Of a DNA stretch of 64,000 bases, positions 55,200 through 64,000 are shown piece after piece (positions within the stretch are counted from its first letter, which is position 1; each line of letters begins with the position of its first letter). This DNA comes from Histomonas meleagridis (lineage: Eukaryota; Parabasalia; Tritrichomonadida; Dientamoebidae): contig WSYJ01000086.1 in assembly GCA_020186115.1 (NCBI GenBank), positions 124,001 to 188,000 on the forward strand. The letters are read 5' to 3'. The position numbers and the translations under genes were made by a program. Under the pieces are notes generated by a model. The model did no database searches, was not told the DNA's origin, and saw only the letters and a list, made by a program, of their open reading frames with translations.

Positions 55200-56446
55200 T
55201 AATCATAAAGATATGCAGTTTTAGACAATTTGAATAATTTCCAAATATTATATTGAAATACTAAATAAAATCTTTGAATATTTATTTTATTTTGTTTAAG
55301 AAGCAATTTAACAAATACTAAGTATTGTTAACATTAACTTTCTTCATGATGATGTTTCGTTAAACATCCTTTTGAATTTGTTTTACTTTATTTAAAAAAT
55401 ATTTTGTAAGAAAAATATTATCAACACGGATTGATAAATGGATAAGTGAATCACTAATTTTCATACCTTCGCCAATTAGAAATGATAAAATTTCATAGTT
55501 ATGATAATAAACACATTCCTTTCCCAATTCTTCTAAATATATTTTATGAATCTTTTTTTCATAAACATAATGAAAGATGTCGTTGCGATGAAATCTAATT
55601 GCTATTTCATAAGATCCATATGGAAGTGATGAATTACTTTGTTCACATAAATGAAAAATTTCAAGATTCCCACCTGCAATTGCATAATTACCTGTAATAT
55701 ATAAATTAGCATTATTTAATAATAAATATTTAAAACATTTTATTGAGCCAAAAAATGCTGAATAATCAATCAATGATACATATTCTTCATTAATAAATGA
55801 ACATCTTTCATAAATTGAGGGTTCAATTATTTGATTGAAATTAAAATTATTTTGTGATGATATTTCTTGGAGTTTTTCGATTTCATCATTTCGAATAATT
55901 TTAGCAATTTCATTTGGATTAACTCCTTCTTTAATTAATTGTTTATGAAGTGCCCAATCATTCTTTGATAGTTCACCATAATTTTTGATGATTGGTTTTA
56001 TAATATTGAAATATTTTTCATCTCTTATTTCTTCATCTGATATATATTGAACAAAATATGGAACTTTTGGCGTTTTACATATTTTTGGATTGAATAAATT
56101 TTGTTCAATCATTTTTTCAAGAAGATAATATGATTCTTGTGCTTTTTCTTGATAGAAGAATCTCTATAAAAACTTCAAAAATATCGGATTCGCTTTGATG
56201 AAATTTTTCATAAGCTTCAATTTCTTTCAATAAACTTAGTTATGTATTTAATTTATTATTTTGTATTATAAATGATAAATATATAATTTGACTAATAATT
56301 TTATTAAAAAAGAATGATTGTTTAATATTTATCTTATCAATTAAAGATTCTATAGATTGTGAAATATTTTCACTATTTAGATTAAAAATTATCTCTTCAA
56401 TTTTTTGGAGTGTTTCCCACTCATTCTGTGGTTCATTAGATTCCAT
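55200..56446 (-). pseudogene. DUF3447/ankyrin locus, frameshifted (fourth copy)
   Basis: The ATG at 56444-56446 (MESNEPQNEWETLQKIEEII) begins the family's N-terminal domain, which stops after 68 codons. The sense resumes in another frame at about 56112 with MIEQNLFNPKICKTPKVPYF, then the DUF3447 core (WALHKQLIKEGVNPN, NDEIEKLQEISS, SIYERCSFI, LIDYSAFFGSIKCFKYLL, GGNLEIFHLCE) to a stop at 55360. Short ankyrin and insert remnants follow to about 55200. The break near 56110-56170 affects a Ser/Tyr-rich segment conserved in the other three loci. The promoter AAAAAGTGCAC is at 56486-56496. Confidence 0.7.
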
Positions 56447-56485
56447 TTTATTTTTATAAATAATATTTTGTTGTTAAAATTTACT

Positions 56486-56496
56486 AAAAAGTGCAC
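56486..56496 (-). promoter_or_regulatory. AAAAAGTGCAC element before the fourth ankyrin locus
   Basis: 40-50 nt before ATG 56446; shares the AAAAAGTGCACTT core with the exportin promoter at 26635-26657. Confidence 0.45.
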
Positions 56497-56583
56497 TTCA
56501 TGTGGGTTTAAGGGGTTCTGAATCGTAAAATATTTTTTTCTGTTCATTTTAATCATTATATTACTGAATTTCATTAATAAAAT

Positions 56584-56764
56584 ATGAAATCCAATAAATC
56601 GATTGATAAAATAATTCCTCGTGAACTTGAAAACATAATCTTCTGGTTAAATGAAGCAAATCTCGAGAATCAGGTACAAGCAAAGATTGATTGATTTATT
56701 TGATAAAAAAATTCCATATTCTTTTGAGTTACTTGTTTGCAAATTAATATATTCCGCTTTTTAA
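56584..56764 (+). pseudogene. N-terminal fragment of a DUF3447-family gene, inverted copy
   Basis: ATG 56584 starts MKSNKSIDKIIPRELENIIF then WLNEANLENQVQAKID; a one-base shift then gives LFDKKIPYSFELLVCKLIYS AF. This matches the N-terminal domain of the other ankyrin loci (cf. LFDNKYSYSYKYIVCRLVYS). It lies head-to-head with the 56446 gene and ends after ~60 codons. Confidence 0.65.
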
Positions 56765-57247
56765 ATCTAGAGAAGAACCAAAGATTTAATATAAAAAATA
56801 ATTAATAGAAATAAACCATGTGCGCTTTAAAATTTTAATTTTTTTACATATTTATTTTATTTCAAAAGGATGGAAATTCCTATTGGTTGCATTTCTAAAA
56901 AATTTCAATTTGTTTCAAAAACAATATGCTAATGTCTTCACGCATATTTTGTTGAATTATTAGGTTTCAAATAAATGGCATAATTTTAATTATACTTAAG
57001 CTTTATCAAAATATGAAAGGTTAAAATGATAATGATATTTTTGTAAAGTAACAAATAATATAACGAATTAATATTTTAAGTTAAAGTTTATCACAATTTC
57101 CATGATATGCTTTTAATACATCAGAGATAATTTTTCAATTCCAAATTATTAAATACTGTGTAACATTTTCATAAAACAATTGCAATGCTAAAATTTAAAA
57201 TGAATATTTATTAAAATAAACATAGAAAATTATTCATTGTATTACAT
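56765..57247. other. Intergenic, nothing recognised
   Basis: About 480 bp of AT-rich DNA between the ankyrin fragment and the HSP70 3' end. No coding signal. Confidence 0.3.
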
Positions 57248-57253
57248 TTTATT
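57248..57253 (-). terminator. AATAAA after HSP70
   Basis: TTTATT on the plus strand (AATAAA on the gene strand), 8 nt beyond the stop codon at 57261-57263. Confidence 0.45.
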
Positions 57254-57260
57254 CATTCAT

Positions 57261-59206
57261 TTAATCAACTTCTTCAACACGTGGTCCTGATGAATGTCCA
57301 CTATTTGCTGATGATCCACTTCCTCCTTGCATGTTCGCGCCTGGCATTCCGCCTTGTGCGCCCCCTGCTGCATGTTGATAAGCTGATTGCATAATTGGCA
57401 TCAGTTTGCCTTCAAGTTCCTTCTGCTTAGCTTCGATTGTAGCGACATCTGCGTCTTGGTTAGACTCGATCCATGCGAGCGTGTCATTGATTTCCTTGTT
57501 GATTGTGTCCTTATCTGATTGTGACAATGCGTTAGCGAACTGTTCTTGATTTAATGAGTTGCGTACGCCGAAGCAGTATCCTTCGAGTGCATTCTTAGCT
57601 TCCACCTTCTTACGTACTTCTTCATCTTGTGCTTTGTACTTCTCTGCGTCTGCAACCATTTTGTCGATATCTGCTTGTGAAAGACGTCCTTTCTCATTCT
57701 TAATCGTAATCTTCTTCACGTTACCTGTCGACTTATCTTGTGCCGAAACATTCATAATACCATCAGCGTTAACATCGAATGTAACTTCAATCTGTGGTAC
57801 GCCGCGTGGTGCTGGCGGAATACCTGTTAAATCAAATGTGCCAAGTAAGTTGTTGTCGCATGTTCGAGAACGTTCTCCTTCATAAACTTTGATTGTAACT
57901 GCTGGTTGGTTATCTGAGAACGTCGTGAAGACATTTGACTTCTTCGCTGGAATTGTCGTGTTACGTGGAATCAGAACTGTCATCATTCCGCCAGCTGTTT
58001 CGATACCTAATGAAAGTGGTGCAACATCTAACAATAAAATATCTTTCACTGTATCTGATGTATCACCTTTGATAATTGCTGCTTGCACTGCTGCGCCATA
58101 TGCAACTGCTTCATCTGGATCAACACCACGGCATGGCTGCTTACCATTGAAGAAGTCTTGTAACAATTGTTGAACACGTGGAATACGTGACGAACCTCCA
58201 ACTAAAACTATATCGGTGACATCTGACTTCGACATGTTCGCATCCCTTAATACTTGTGCAACTGGTGTCATCGTCGATCTAAATAATTCATCATTTAAGT
58301 TCTCAAACATTGCACGTGAAATGTTATCCATGAAATCATGGCCTTCATATAATGAATCACAAACAATGGATGCGGATGTGGCTGTGGATAATGTTCGCTT
58401 AGCTCGTTCGCATGCTGTTCGTAATGTACGTAATGCACGTGGCGATTGTCTTAAATCACATTTGAATTTCTTTTGGAATCGATCTGCAAAGTAATTAACC
58501 ATACGATTATCAAAGTCTTCTCCGCCAAGATGTGTATCGCCTGCTGTGGCACGAACTTCAAACATACCGCCATCAATATCAAGTAATGAAACATCAAATG
58601 TACCGCCACCAAGATCAAAGATAAGAACATGACGCTCTTTATCGGATTTCTCATTAAGACCAAATGCAATTGCAGCCGCTGTTGGCTCATTAATAATACG
58701 TAATACATTTAATCCGGCAATAACACCGGCATCTTTTGTGGCTTGACGTTGACCATCATTGAAATATGCTGGAACTGTAATAACTGCATCTTTGACTTTT
58801 TTCTGTAAGTTGACTTTCTGCAATCTCTTTCATTTTACCTAATACCATAGCTGAGATTTCTTCCGGATAAAATTGTTTCGTTTCGCCTTTCCATTGAACT
58901 TGAATCCTTGGACGATCTGATTCACCACGAACAACTTTAAATGGCCAATGTTGCATATCTTTTTGGACAACTGGATCACTAAACTTACGTCCTATCATAC
59001 GTTTGGCATCAAATACTGTGTTTGTTGGATTCATGGCTGCTTGGTTCTTTGCGGCATCACCAACAAGTCGTTCATCTTCTGTAAATGCAACATAAGACGG
59101 TGTTGTACGATTACCCATATCATTCGCTATAATATCAACACGATTGTGTCTGAAAAACACCAACACAACTGTATGTTGTGCCTAAATCAATACCTATAGC
59201 TGACAT
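57261..59206 (-). pseudogene. HSP70: Cytosolic HSP70 with two frameshifts
   Basis: The gene strand starts at ATG 59204-59206 with the perfect N-terminus [19 protein letters not shown]. One extra base near 59148-59151 then shifts the frame; the sense resumes as [21 protein letters not shown] second shift in an A-run at 58795-58802 separates ...ESQLTEK from [20 protein letters not shown]. From there the sequence is intact: [34 protein letters not shown], the substrate-binding domain ([12 protein letters not shown]), the lid, a Gly/Met/Ala-rich tail and the cytosolic C-terminus EEVD. Everything but the two shifts is highly conserved and GC-richer than the surroundings. So it is either a very recent pseudogene copy of a multicopy HSP70 or an assembly/base-call error. 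Confidence 0.8.
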
Positions 59207-59328
59207 AATAAAAAAATGATGTTATAAAGGAATATTTTGGTTGAGCATTTATCAATTCAATTTAAATATTCGACCATTTAAAGTATTGAAATTAAACAGT
59301 TATTGAAATTGACGATTATTTTTGTTAC

Positions 59329-59343
59329 AAAAAGTGTTAACGA
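59329..59343 (+). promoter_or_regulatory. Abutting AAAAAGTG and TTAACGA before the small Myb gene
   Basis: AAAAAGTGTTAACGA ends 4 nt before ATG 59348. TTAACGA resembles the T. vaginalis Myb1 site MRE-1. Confidence 0.5.
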
Positions 59344-59347
59344 ATAA

Positions 59348-59677
59348 ATGAATCGATATGATGAAACAATGAAGCAATCTGAACTTGATGATTTTATTAA
59401 AAGTCTTGGTGTTGATAGATTTACACACAAAGATGTTACAAGGTGTTATTCAATATATATGAAAAATAATTTTTTTGAAAATTTTGATAAAATCAAAAAT
59501 TCAAATAACAACAAATGGACAGATATTGAAATTAATACACTTAAAGAAGGAGTTTTTGAATTAGGTGATAATAATTTTAAAGAAATTTTAAAAAAATATT
59601 CTGAAGTATTTGGACCACGAGGAAGAACTTCAAAAGATTTAAAGACAAAATGGGATGAAATCAAAAATATTTACTAA
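59348..59677 (+). CDS. Small single-Myb (telobox/SANT-like) protein
   Basis: 109 residues. The C-terminal half is one Myb/SANT domain: KWTDIEINTLKEGVFELGDN, then NFKEILKKYSEVFGPRGRTS and KDLKTKWDEIKN. The pattern W...E...L..GV...G...F..I, R.., DLK.KW is that of telobox-type Mybs (TRF, Taz, plant TRB: 'vDLKDKWRN'). The first 55 residues are charged and helical with no known domain. It may be a telomere or chromatin factor; only the fold is reasonably sure. Start fixed by the promoter pair directly upstream. Confidence 0.65.
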   Translation: MNRYDETMKQSELDDFIKSLGVDRFTHKDVTRCYSIYMKNNFFENFDKIKNSNNNKWTDIEINTLKEGVFELGDNNFKEILKKYSEVFGPRGRTSKDLKTKWDEIKNIY

Positions 59678-60042
59678 AAGCATTGAGTTTTGATGATATT
59701 AAATTTAATTGAAAAAAAATCGGAAATTTAAATTTTTAACAAATCTCTCAACTTATTAAGAACATTTGTTATTAAATGAAAAAGGAACAAAATATTGAAT
59801 TTTTTTCAATCTTTTTGAATAATTTTATTTCTTAAAGTTTAAATGACAGATATTTTCTTTTGTTATCACAAAGTATTATATAGTACTTGTATAAATTTAA
59901 TAAATATATAATGAATAAATGTTTCATTAAAATCTCTTTTTTTTTTTTTTTACGAAAAATAAGAACCGTTATTGATCCACCACTTTTCCATAAAGTAAGC
60001 AATACATTTTCTAAGTAAAGTAGCGAAAAGATTGGCCAAAAT
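59678..60042. other. Intergenic with the eIF3i promoter
   Basis: 365 bp with a T-run at 59939-59951 and the promoter pair AACCGTT (59964-59970) and CCACTTTTCC (59979-59988). No coding signal. Confidence 0.35.
59964..59988 (+). promoter_or_regulatory. M3 AACCGTTA plus CCACTTTTCC before eIF3i
   Basis: AACCGTTA matches the M3 consensus, 72 nt before the ATG; CCACTTTTCC begins 8 bases after it. Confidence 0.55.
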
Positions 60043-61101
60043 ATGAATCCAATCAGCGAATTCCGTGGTCCTATTACAAGTGCCACTATTTTTCAACCAA
60101 GTGATAAAGCATGTAATCGATGTGTTATTAATAAAGAAGGAGATCTTTTATTTGTAGCATCAGCCAACGTTGTTTATGGTTATAATCTTATGACAGAAGT
60201 ATGTTTCAAACGATATGAAGGACATGATGGTGTTATTGAAGACATTGATATTAATGAAACATCCACACGATTAATTTCAGTTGGAGCAGACCAACGAGTT
60301 TTAATTCATTCTATTGAAACGGGGAATGTAATTCTTGAAATGGATAGTAAGACACTTCTTCAATGTTGTTGTTTTGCGCCAGGTAAAATTAATCAAGCAG
60401 TTATTGTATCTTCAAGTCAAATGAAACAAGTACCAACACTTCGTTTATTTCATCTTAAGACACAAACAGATGCAGCTCATCCATTTGATGAGAAATTTAA
60501 ACATGAATTTAGTGATGGAGTTAATAGTGTTGTTTGGCCCAACGACAACACTATCATTGTAGGCGATGTCAAAGGGCGATTAATGTTATTTAGCAAGAAA
60601 GATTCCACTGAATTTAAATTAATTCGTACAGTTGATGCACATCGCGGAAGTATTAATTCCATCTCAGTTTCGTTTGACAAGAAGTTTATTTCCACCGCAT
60701 CAGCGGACACCACCGCGTGCACATGGACATTAGAATTAGAGAAAGTTGGTATGTTTCCACATTCATTTTTAGTTTCTTCTACATCATTTTCACCGAATGG
60801 CAAACACATTGTTCTTGCATCGTCAGCAGATAAGAAGAACGTTGCGACGACAAACTTCGGAAGCACAGACTTTACTATTAACTTCTTCCACATTGTTTTC
60901 CAAGAAGAATTTGCATCGATTAAAGTTCATAAGTCACCAGTTAACGATGTTAAGTTTACACCCGACGGAATGACAGTCGTCACCACGAGTCAGGAGGGGA
61001 CAGTTATGGTTATCCGACTTGGCGAAGACTATCAACGAATGGTCGAAACACATGATGAAGAACTTGAAAAAATTAAACAAGAAATTAATAATAAAAAATG
61101 A
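60043..61101 (+). CDS. EIF3I: Translation initiation factor eIF3 subunit I (WD40)
   Basis: 352 residues forming a seven-blade WD40 propeller. Family-specific segments: INKEGDLLFVASANVVYGYN near the start (eIF3i 'YNREGDLLFtvAKD'), YEGHDGVIEDIDI, DAHRGSINSISVSFDKKFIS TASADTTACTW, the blade-6/7 signature FFHIVFQEEFASIKVHKSPV NDVKFTPDG, and a final blade. eIF3i joins eIF3b and eIF3g in the scanning preinitiation complex. Human length is 325, so this has a short Lys/Glu extension. A stretch with DVTTT in most eIF3i reads NVATTNFGSTD. AATAAA overlaps the stop. Confidence 0.92.
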   Translation: MNPISEFRGPITSATIFQPSDKACNRCVINKEGDLLFVASANVVYGYNLMTEVCFKRYEGHDGVIEDIDINETSTRLISVGADQRVLIHSIETGNVILEMDSKTLLQCCCFAPGKINQAVIVSSSQMKQVPTLRLFHLKTQTDAAHPFDEKFKHEFSDGVNSVVWPNDNTIIVGDVKGRLMLFSKKDSTEFKLIRTVDAHRGSINSISVSFDKKFISTASADTTACTWTLELEKVGMFPHSFLVSSTSFSPNGKHIVLASSADKKNVATTNFGSTDFTINFFHIVFQEEFASIKVHKSPVNDVKFTPDGMTVVTTSQEGTVMVIRLGEDYQRMVETHDEELEKIKQEINNKK

Positions 61102-61106
61102 ATAAA
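61101..61106 (+). terminator. AATAAA overlapping the eIF3i stop
   Basis: TGAATAAATATT: stop at 61099-61101, hexamer shares its last base, as in the MOK kinase gene. Confidence 0.5.
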
Positions 61107-61189
61107 TATTCAGTAAAATTCTTTGCTTTTTGTTTTGTTTGAAGTTGATTTATTATTTTTATATCATTTCATTGGTGATCACTCACTGG

Positions 61190-61330
61190 CTGTTGTGGAA
61201 GATGACCTCTTATATAACTTATAATAATATAGTGCATTCTCAACATAGAAACAGTTGTCTTTGGAAGATGATGGTCCAAAATGAAAATTGAATTCATAAA
61301 CTATTGAACCAATTGAATGAACGTCGTTAA
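61190..61330 (-). pseudogene. Possible protein-kinase (kinase-Sel1 type) remnant
   Basis: Minus strand from ~61330 reads NDVHSIGSIVYEFNFHFGPS then SSKDNCFYVENALYYYKLYK and a TGA near 61190. 'DVHSIGSIVYEF' fits kinase subdomain IX (D.wS.G...yE). The rest could be a Sel1 tail, which often follows such kinases in trichomonads. No larger frame exists. The remaining sequence from 61102 to 61735 shows no gene. Confidence 0.3.
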
Positions 61331-61735
61331 CTTAAAAGCGATTTCGAAAACATCGAACAGACAATAGATTTCTCTTCCTCATCAATAGTTGATATATACG
61401 TTTTCTTGGATTTTCTTTATTTTAAGGATAGCGCATGACGGTGATAAAAAATTAATAGAAATCAAAAATGTTTTTTAATTTTTTGCAACAAATTAAATGT
61501 TTATTATTCAGCTATCGATTCGAATTTTAACAATATAACATCAATACATTCGAAAGATAAAATCAGTGGTTTACTCCTTTCACATTTTTGTTCAAACTTT
61601 TTGATTCTTTACACAGAAATTTAAAATTATTTTATTCCATAAACATAATGATTTTAATGTTTTCTGTTTTAAGTTTCATAAGAAAATATTTTCTAGCTAA
61701 ATTTTAATATAAGTGAACTTCATATAAAAGGAAAA

Positions 61736-63427
61736 ATGAATATTAAATTTATATTAATTCCATTTGTTTACTTTTTTTTACATTCGATGCAAACTTTTAA
61801 TGAAGAAACATTCACATTAACTATAATTGATTCAAGTGAATTTACAAATGATCATCAAAGCAATACAAAGCATCTTGTCATTTCAAATGGAATAACTGAA
61901 ATTCCAGAGAAAGCTTTTTTTCAATGGATGTCATTGACTACTGCTTTGATTGCTGACTCAGTCACTATAATTGAATCATATGCATTTCAATATTGTTATA
62001 GTTTAGAAGAAGTTTCATTTGGAGAAGGTATAACAAATATTGGATCATATGCATTTGGATATTGTACTTCACTAAAAAATTTAACAATTAAATGTCTTAC
62101 AACAGTTGAGTCAAATGTATTCATTGGTTGTGCTGGTCTTGAAACTGTAACTTTTGATGAAGGTGTTCAAGCGATTGGATCGATGATGTTTCAAAATTGT
62201 GGCAAACTTAAATATGTTACAATTCCAAGTACAGTTTCTTCAATATCAACAAATCCATTTATATACTGCAGTAGTAACTTCAATTGAATCACATGCATTT
62301 TCTTCATGCACTAATTTGTTAACAATTTCATTTGGAAATAATGTAAATATAATAAATACTTACATGCATTCTCTAACTGTGCATTTGCAAGTTTCACAAT
62401 TCCAAACTCTGTTACTGATATTCAAGCAGCGGCTTTTTCTTATTGTACTCAACTAGAAACAGTTGTCATCGGATAAAGGCTGTCCACTCAAATGCATTTT
62501 TTTTTATGGCAAAACATCTTTAATATTAGAAGGTGACCCTTTTAATGGTGCCACAATATCAACTGTTATGGTAAGTGAAACATATCAAAATGAAACATTT
62601 GGTAAATTAAATATAACCAAAGAAACATTAGATGAATGTCTACCTCCAACATTAACATTTACCAAATCAAATACGTTTTCTAAATCAAATGTATTCACAC
62701 AAAGTAATTCATTCACTAAATCAAATGCTTTCACACAATCAAATACATTTTCAAAATCGAATGCCTTCACTAGATCAAATTCATTAAATCAAATACATTT
62801 ACTAAATCAAATTCATTTACCAAATCAAATACATTTTCAAAATCGAATGGCTTCACTAGATCAAATGCATTCACACAATCAAGTACATTTACTAATTCTA
62901 ATTCATTTATACAATCAAATATGTTTATTAAATCTAATTCATTTCCGCAAACGAAAATTTATATAAGTTCAAATTCATTTCTTTTACCCGTTACGCAAAC
63001 GATTTCGGTATTTAATATGACTACAACATATTCATTTACCATTTCACGACTTGATTCGACATTTACATATTCCATTACAGCATTTATTTATTATGAATAT
63101 ATTAATATTTTTTATTCATCTTATTATGAATTTTATAATAATTTTTATACATTAACGAATATTAACAATAATTCTAATGAAAGTCAACAAATATCAATGA
63201 AAGTTCTGATTTGTATTATTTGTTTTTCAGTTTTTATAATTCTAATTGTTATTGGAATAATAATTTTCATGATGAAACGGAAACGTGCGAAATCGACGAA
63301 ATCAACGCCAAGTGTGACGACGAAACAAGAAAACGAAGGGAACGAAGGAACGGAAATCATCAACAACGAACTTCACGAGTACGCAATGAATGAATATGAT
63401 CAATGGATTTCATTTTATATAACTTGA
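61736..63427 (+). pseudogene. BspA-like LRR surface protein, multiply frameshifted
   Basis: ATG 61736 begins a signal peptide (MNIKFILIPFVYFFLHSM) and TpLRR repeats (IPEKAFFQWMSLTTALI, SYAFQYCYSLEEVSFGEGIT). The frame breaks near 62270, again around 62360, with a stop at about 62475, and again near 62790; all pieces are collinear and family-like (SIESHAFSSCTNLLTISFGN, NAFSNCAF..., DIQAAAFSYCTQLETVVIG). A hexapeptide repeat region (62650-62955) follows. The end has a transmembrane helix (VLICIICFSVFIILIVIGIIIF) and a basic tail (MKRKRAKSTKST). At least four breaks make this a pseudogene of the class represented intact at 35973-37745. Confidence 0.8.
62650..62955 (+). repeat. 18-bp tandem repeat coding (F/S)TKSNx hexapeptides
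   Basis: About 16 imperfect units such as TFTKSN, TFSKSN, AFTQSN, SFTKSN in a Ser/Thr/Asn-rich stalk before the membrane helix. Frame is lost near 62790 but the nucleotide period continues through 62955 and is again in frame after 62921. Confidence 0.75.
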
Positions 63428-63685
63428 AACTATTTGTTGATTTTTATTTCTCTTTAGGAGAAATAATTTATATTGACAATATAATAAACTAATAATCATG
63501 GTTATTTAGTAATATTAAAAGTGATAATATTACAAATTTTTCACATTGTTTATCATAAATTATGTAAAAACACTGCAAACACAATAATAAAATAAAATAT
63601 TGACTGTGAATACAATGCTTCAACATTTTGTTTTAAAAACAATAAACAGTAAGCGATTTAGAGTAACATTTCCATATATATTTGA
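63428..63685. other. Intergenic between convergent genes
   Basis: About 260 bp of AT-rich DNA between the LRR pseudogene 3' end and the stop of the minus-strand gene at 63686. Nothing recognised. Confidence 0.3.
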
Positions 63686-64000
63686 TTATTTCATTGTTTT
63701 AAGAATAGCAATAGCTTCTTCTTCATTGTTATTCGTATATGATAAGACTTGAATTATTTCAAAAATATTTAATATTCCATAAAATTCATTTTGAATTTTA
63801 TCACTGATTTGAATATCATTTGTATCTATTGATTTTTCCATTTTTTTAAAATTCATTCTAATGAGTATATCAGCAGCTTTATTAAGATCATGATTTGTTT
63901 TTTTGAGAGCTTTTTTACAATCTTCATCAGTTGCATCTTCAATAACAAATTTTAATCTTTTAATCTGTTCTTTTTCATTATACCATAAGTTACATCTTAT
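63686..64000 (-). CDS. UBA-like ubiquitin-binding protein, 3' part (5' end beyond the window)
   Basis: The minus strand is open from the window edge to a TAA at 63686-63688, 104 codons. Near its start it reads KEQIKRLKFVIEDATDEDCK then KALKKTNHDLNKAADILI, the UBA pattern (L...t.ed...AL..t..dln.Aa..Ll). A second, weaker UBA-like helical unit (GILNIFEIIQVLSYTNNNEE then EAIAILKTMK) ends the protein. Such repeats bind ubiquitin or act in proteasome shuttling. The reading frame has no stop, and no other frame here is coding-like. Confidence 0.65.
   Translation of the reverse strand: MRCNLWYNEKEQIKRLKFVIEDATDEDCKKALKKTNHDLNKAADILIRMNFKKMEKSIDTNDIQISDKIQNEFYGILNIFEIIQVLSYTNNNEEEAIAILKTMK

Noticed and set aside
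57559-58494. Plus-strand ORFs opposite HSP70
   Set aside because: They mirror conserved HSP70 codons on the other strand; antisense ORFs are common over HSP70 genes.

Overview
The window is AT-rich nuclear DNA from a protist, almost certainly a parabasalid (trichomonad). It most resembles Tritrichomonas foetus or a close relative of Trichomonas vaginalis. The evidence is long uninterrupted ORFs without recognisable introns, the standard stop codons, very short spacers, BspA-like TpLRR surface proteins, several DUF3447-type ankyrin proteins with recurring repeat arrays, and a two-repeat Myb. Promoter elements also fit: AACCGTT-type sites match the Myb-like M3 core-promoter element of T. vaginalis, and TCACTTTT sites match the trichomonad Inr. 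AATAAA often overlaps or closely follows the stop codon. Species assignment is inference. I recognised no tRNA, rRNA or CRISPR.

Layout. 1-7.3 kb: tail of an acidic protein, a MOK-type kinase, a minimal bromodomain/NET protein, two low-complexity proteins, an R2R3 Myb, a remnant of an M3 (Dcp-like) peptidase and a decayed gene. 7.6-14 kb: a divergent Hsp70-like protein fused to a long coiled coil, then an importin-beta-type karyopherin. 14.06-16.06 kb: a Merlin/IS1595-type DNA transposon with perfect 256-bp terminal inverted repeats and a broken transposase, lying against the truncated 3' end of a decayed ankyrin gene (16.06-18.09 kb). 18.3-23.4 kb: an ARM-like remnant, a Sec24-like COPII subunit and a second ankyrin locus. 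23.6-34.5 kb: an exportin/importin, a secreted twin-CX3C protein, an ARM protein, an ankyrin-DH-PH RhoGEF, and a Cdc48-like AAA protein with three NPF motifs. 34.6-44.4 kb: a 7TM protein, an intact BspA-like LRR protein, a third ankyrin locus, the Rei1/ZNF622 60S factor and a BTB-discoidin protein. 45.1-54.9 kb: a transportin-3/importin-13-like karyopherin, ARPC3, Raptor and an alpha/beta hydrolase. 55.2-63.4 kb: a fourth ankyrin locus, a cytosolic HSP70 carrying two frameshifts, a small telobox-like Myb, eIF3i and a BspA-like LRR pseudogene with a hexapeptide repeat. The window ends inside a UBA-like protein on the minus strand.

Function. Intact genes are mostly housekeeping: nuclear transport (three large karyopherins), actin and Rho signalling (ARPC3, RhoGEF), TORC1 (Raptor), translation (eIF3i, Rei1), secretion (Sec24) and chaperones. 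Between them lie decaying members of amplified families. Frame breaks are concentrated in these amplified or mobile genes and in HSP70, whereas long single-copy genes are intact, which argues for real decay rather than general sequencing error.

The most unusual structures are: (i) ankyrin arrays built from ~170-nt units, each a ~99-nt ankyrin codon block plus a conserved ~70-nt AT-rich insert without consistent splice sites; (ii) a two-element promoter grammar near most starts, including a mirror-symmetric 88-bp bidirectional promoter; (iii) the same two elements inside the transposon's inverted repeats; (iv) an Hsp70-like protein with octad repeats in its coiled coil.
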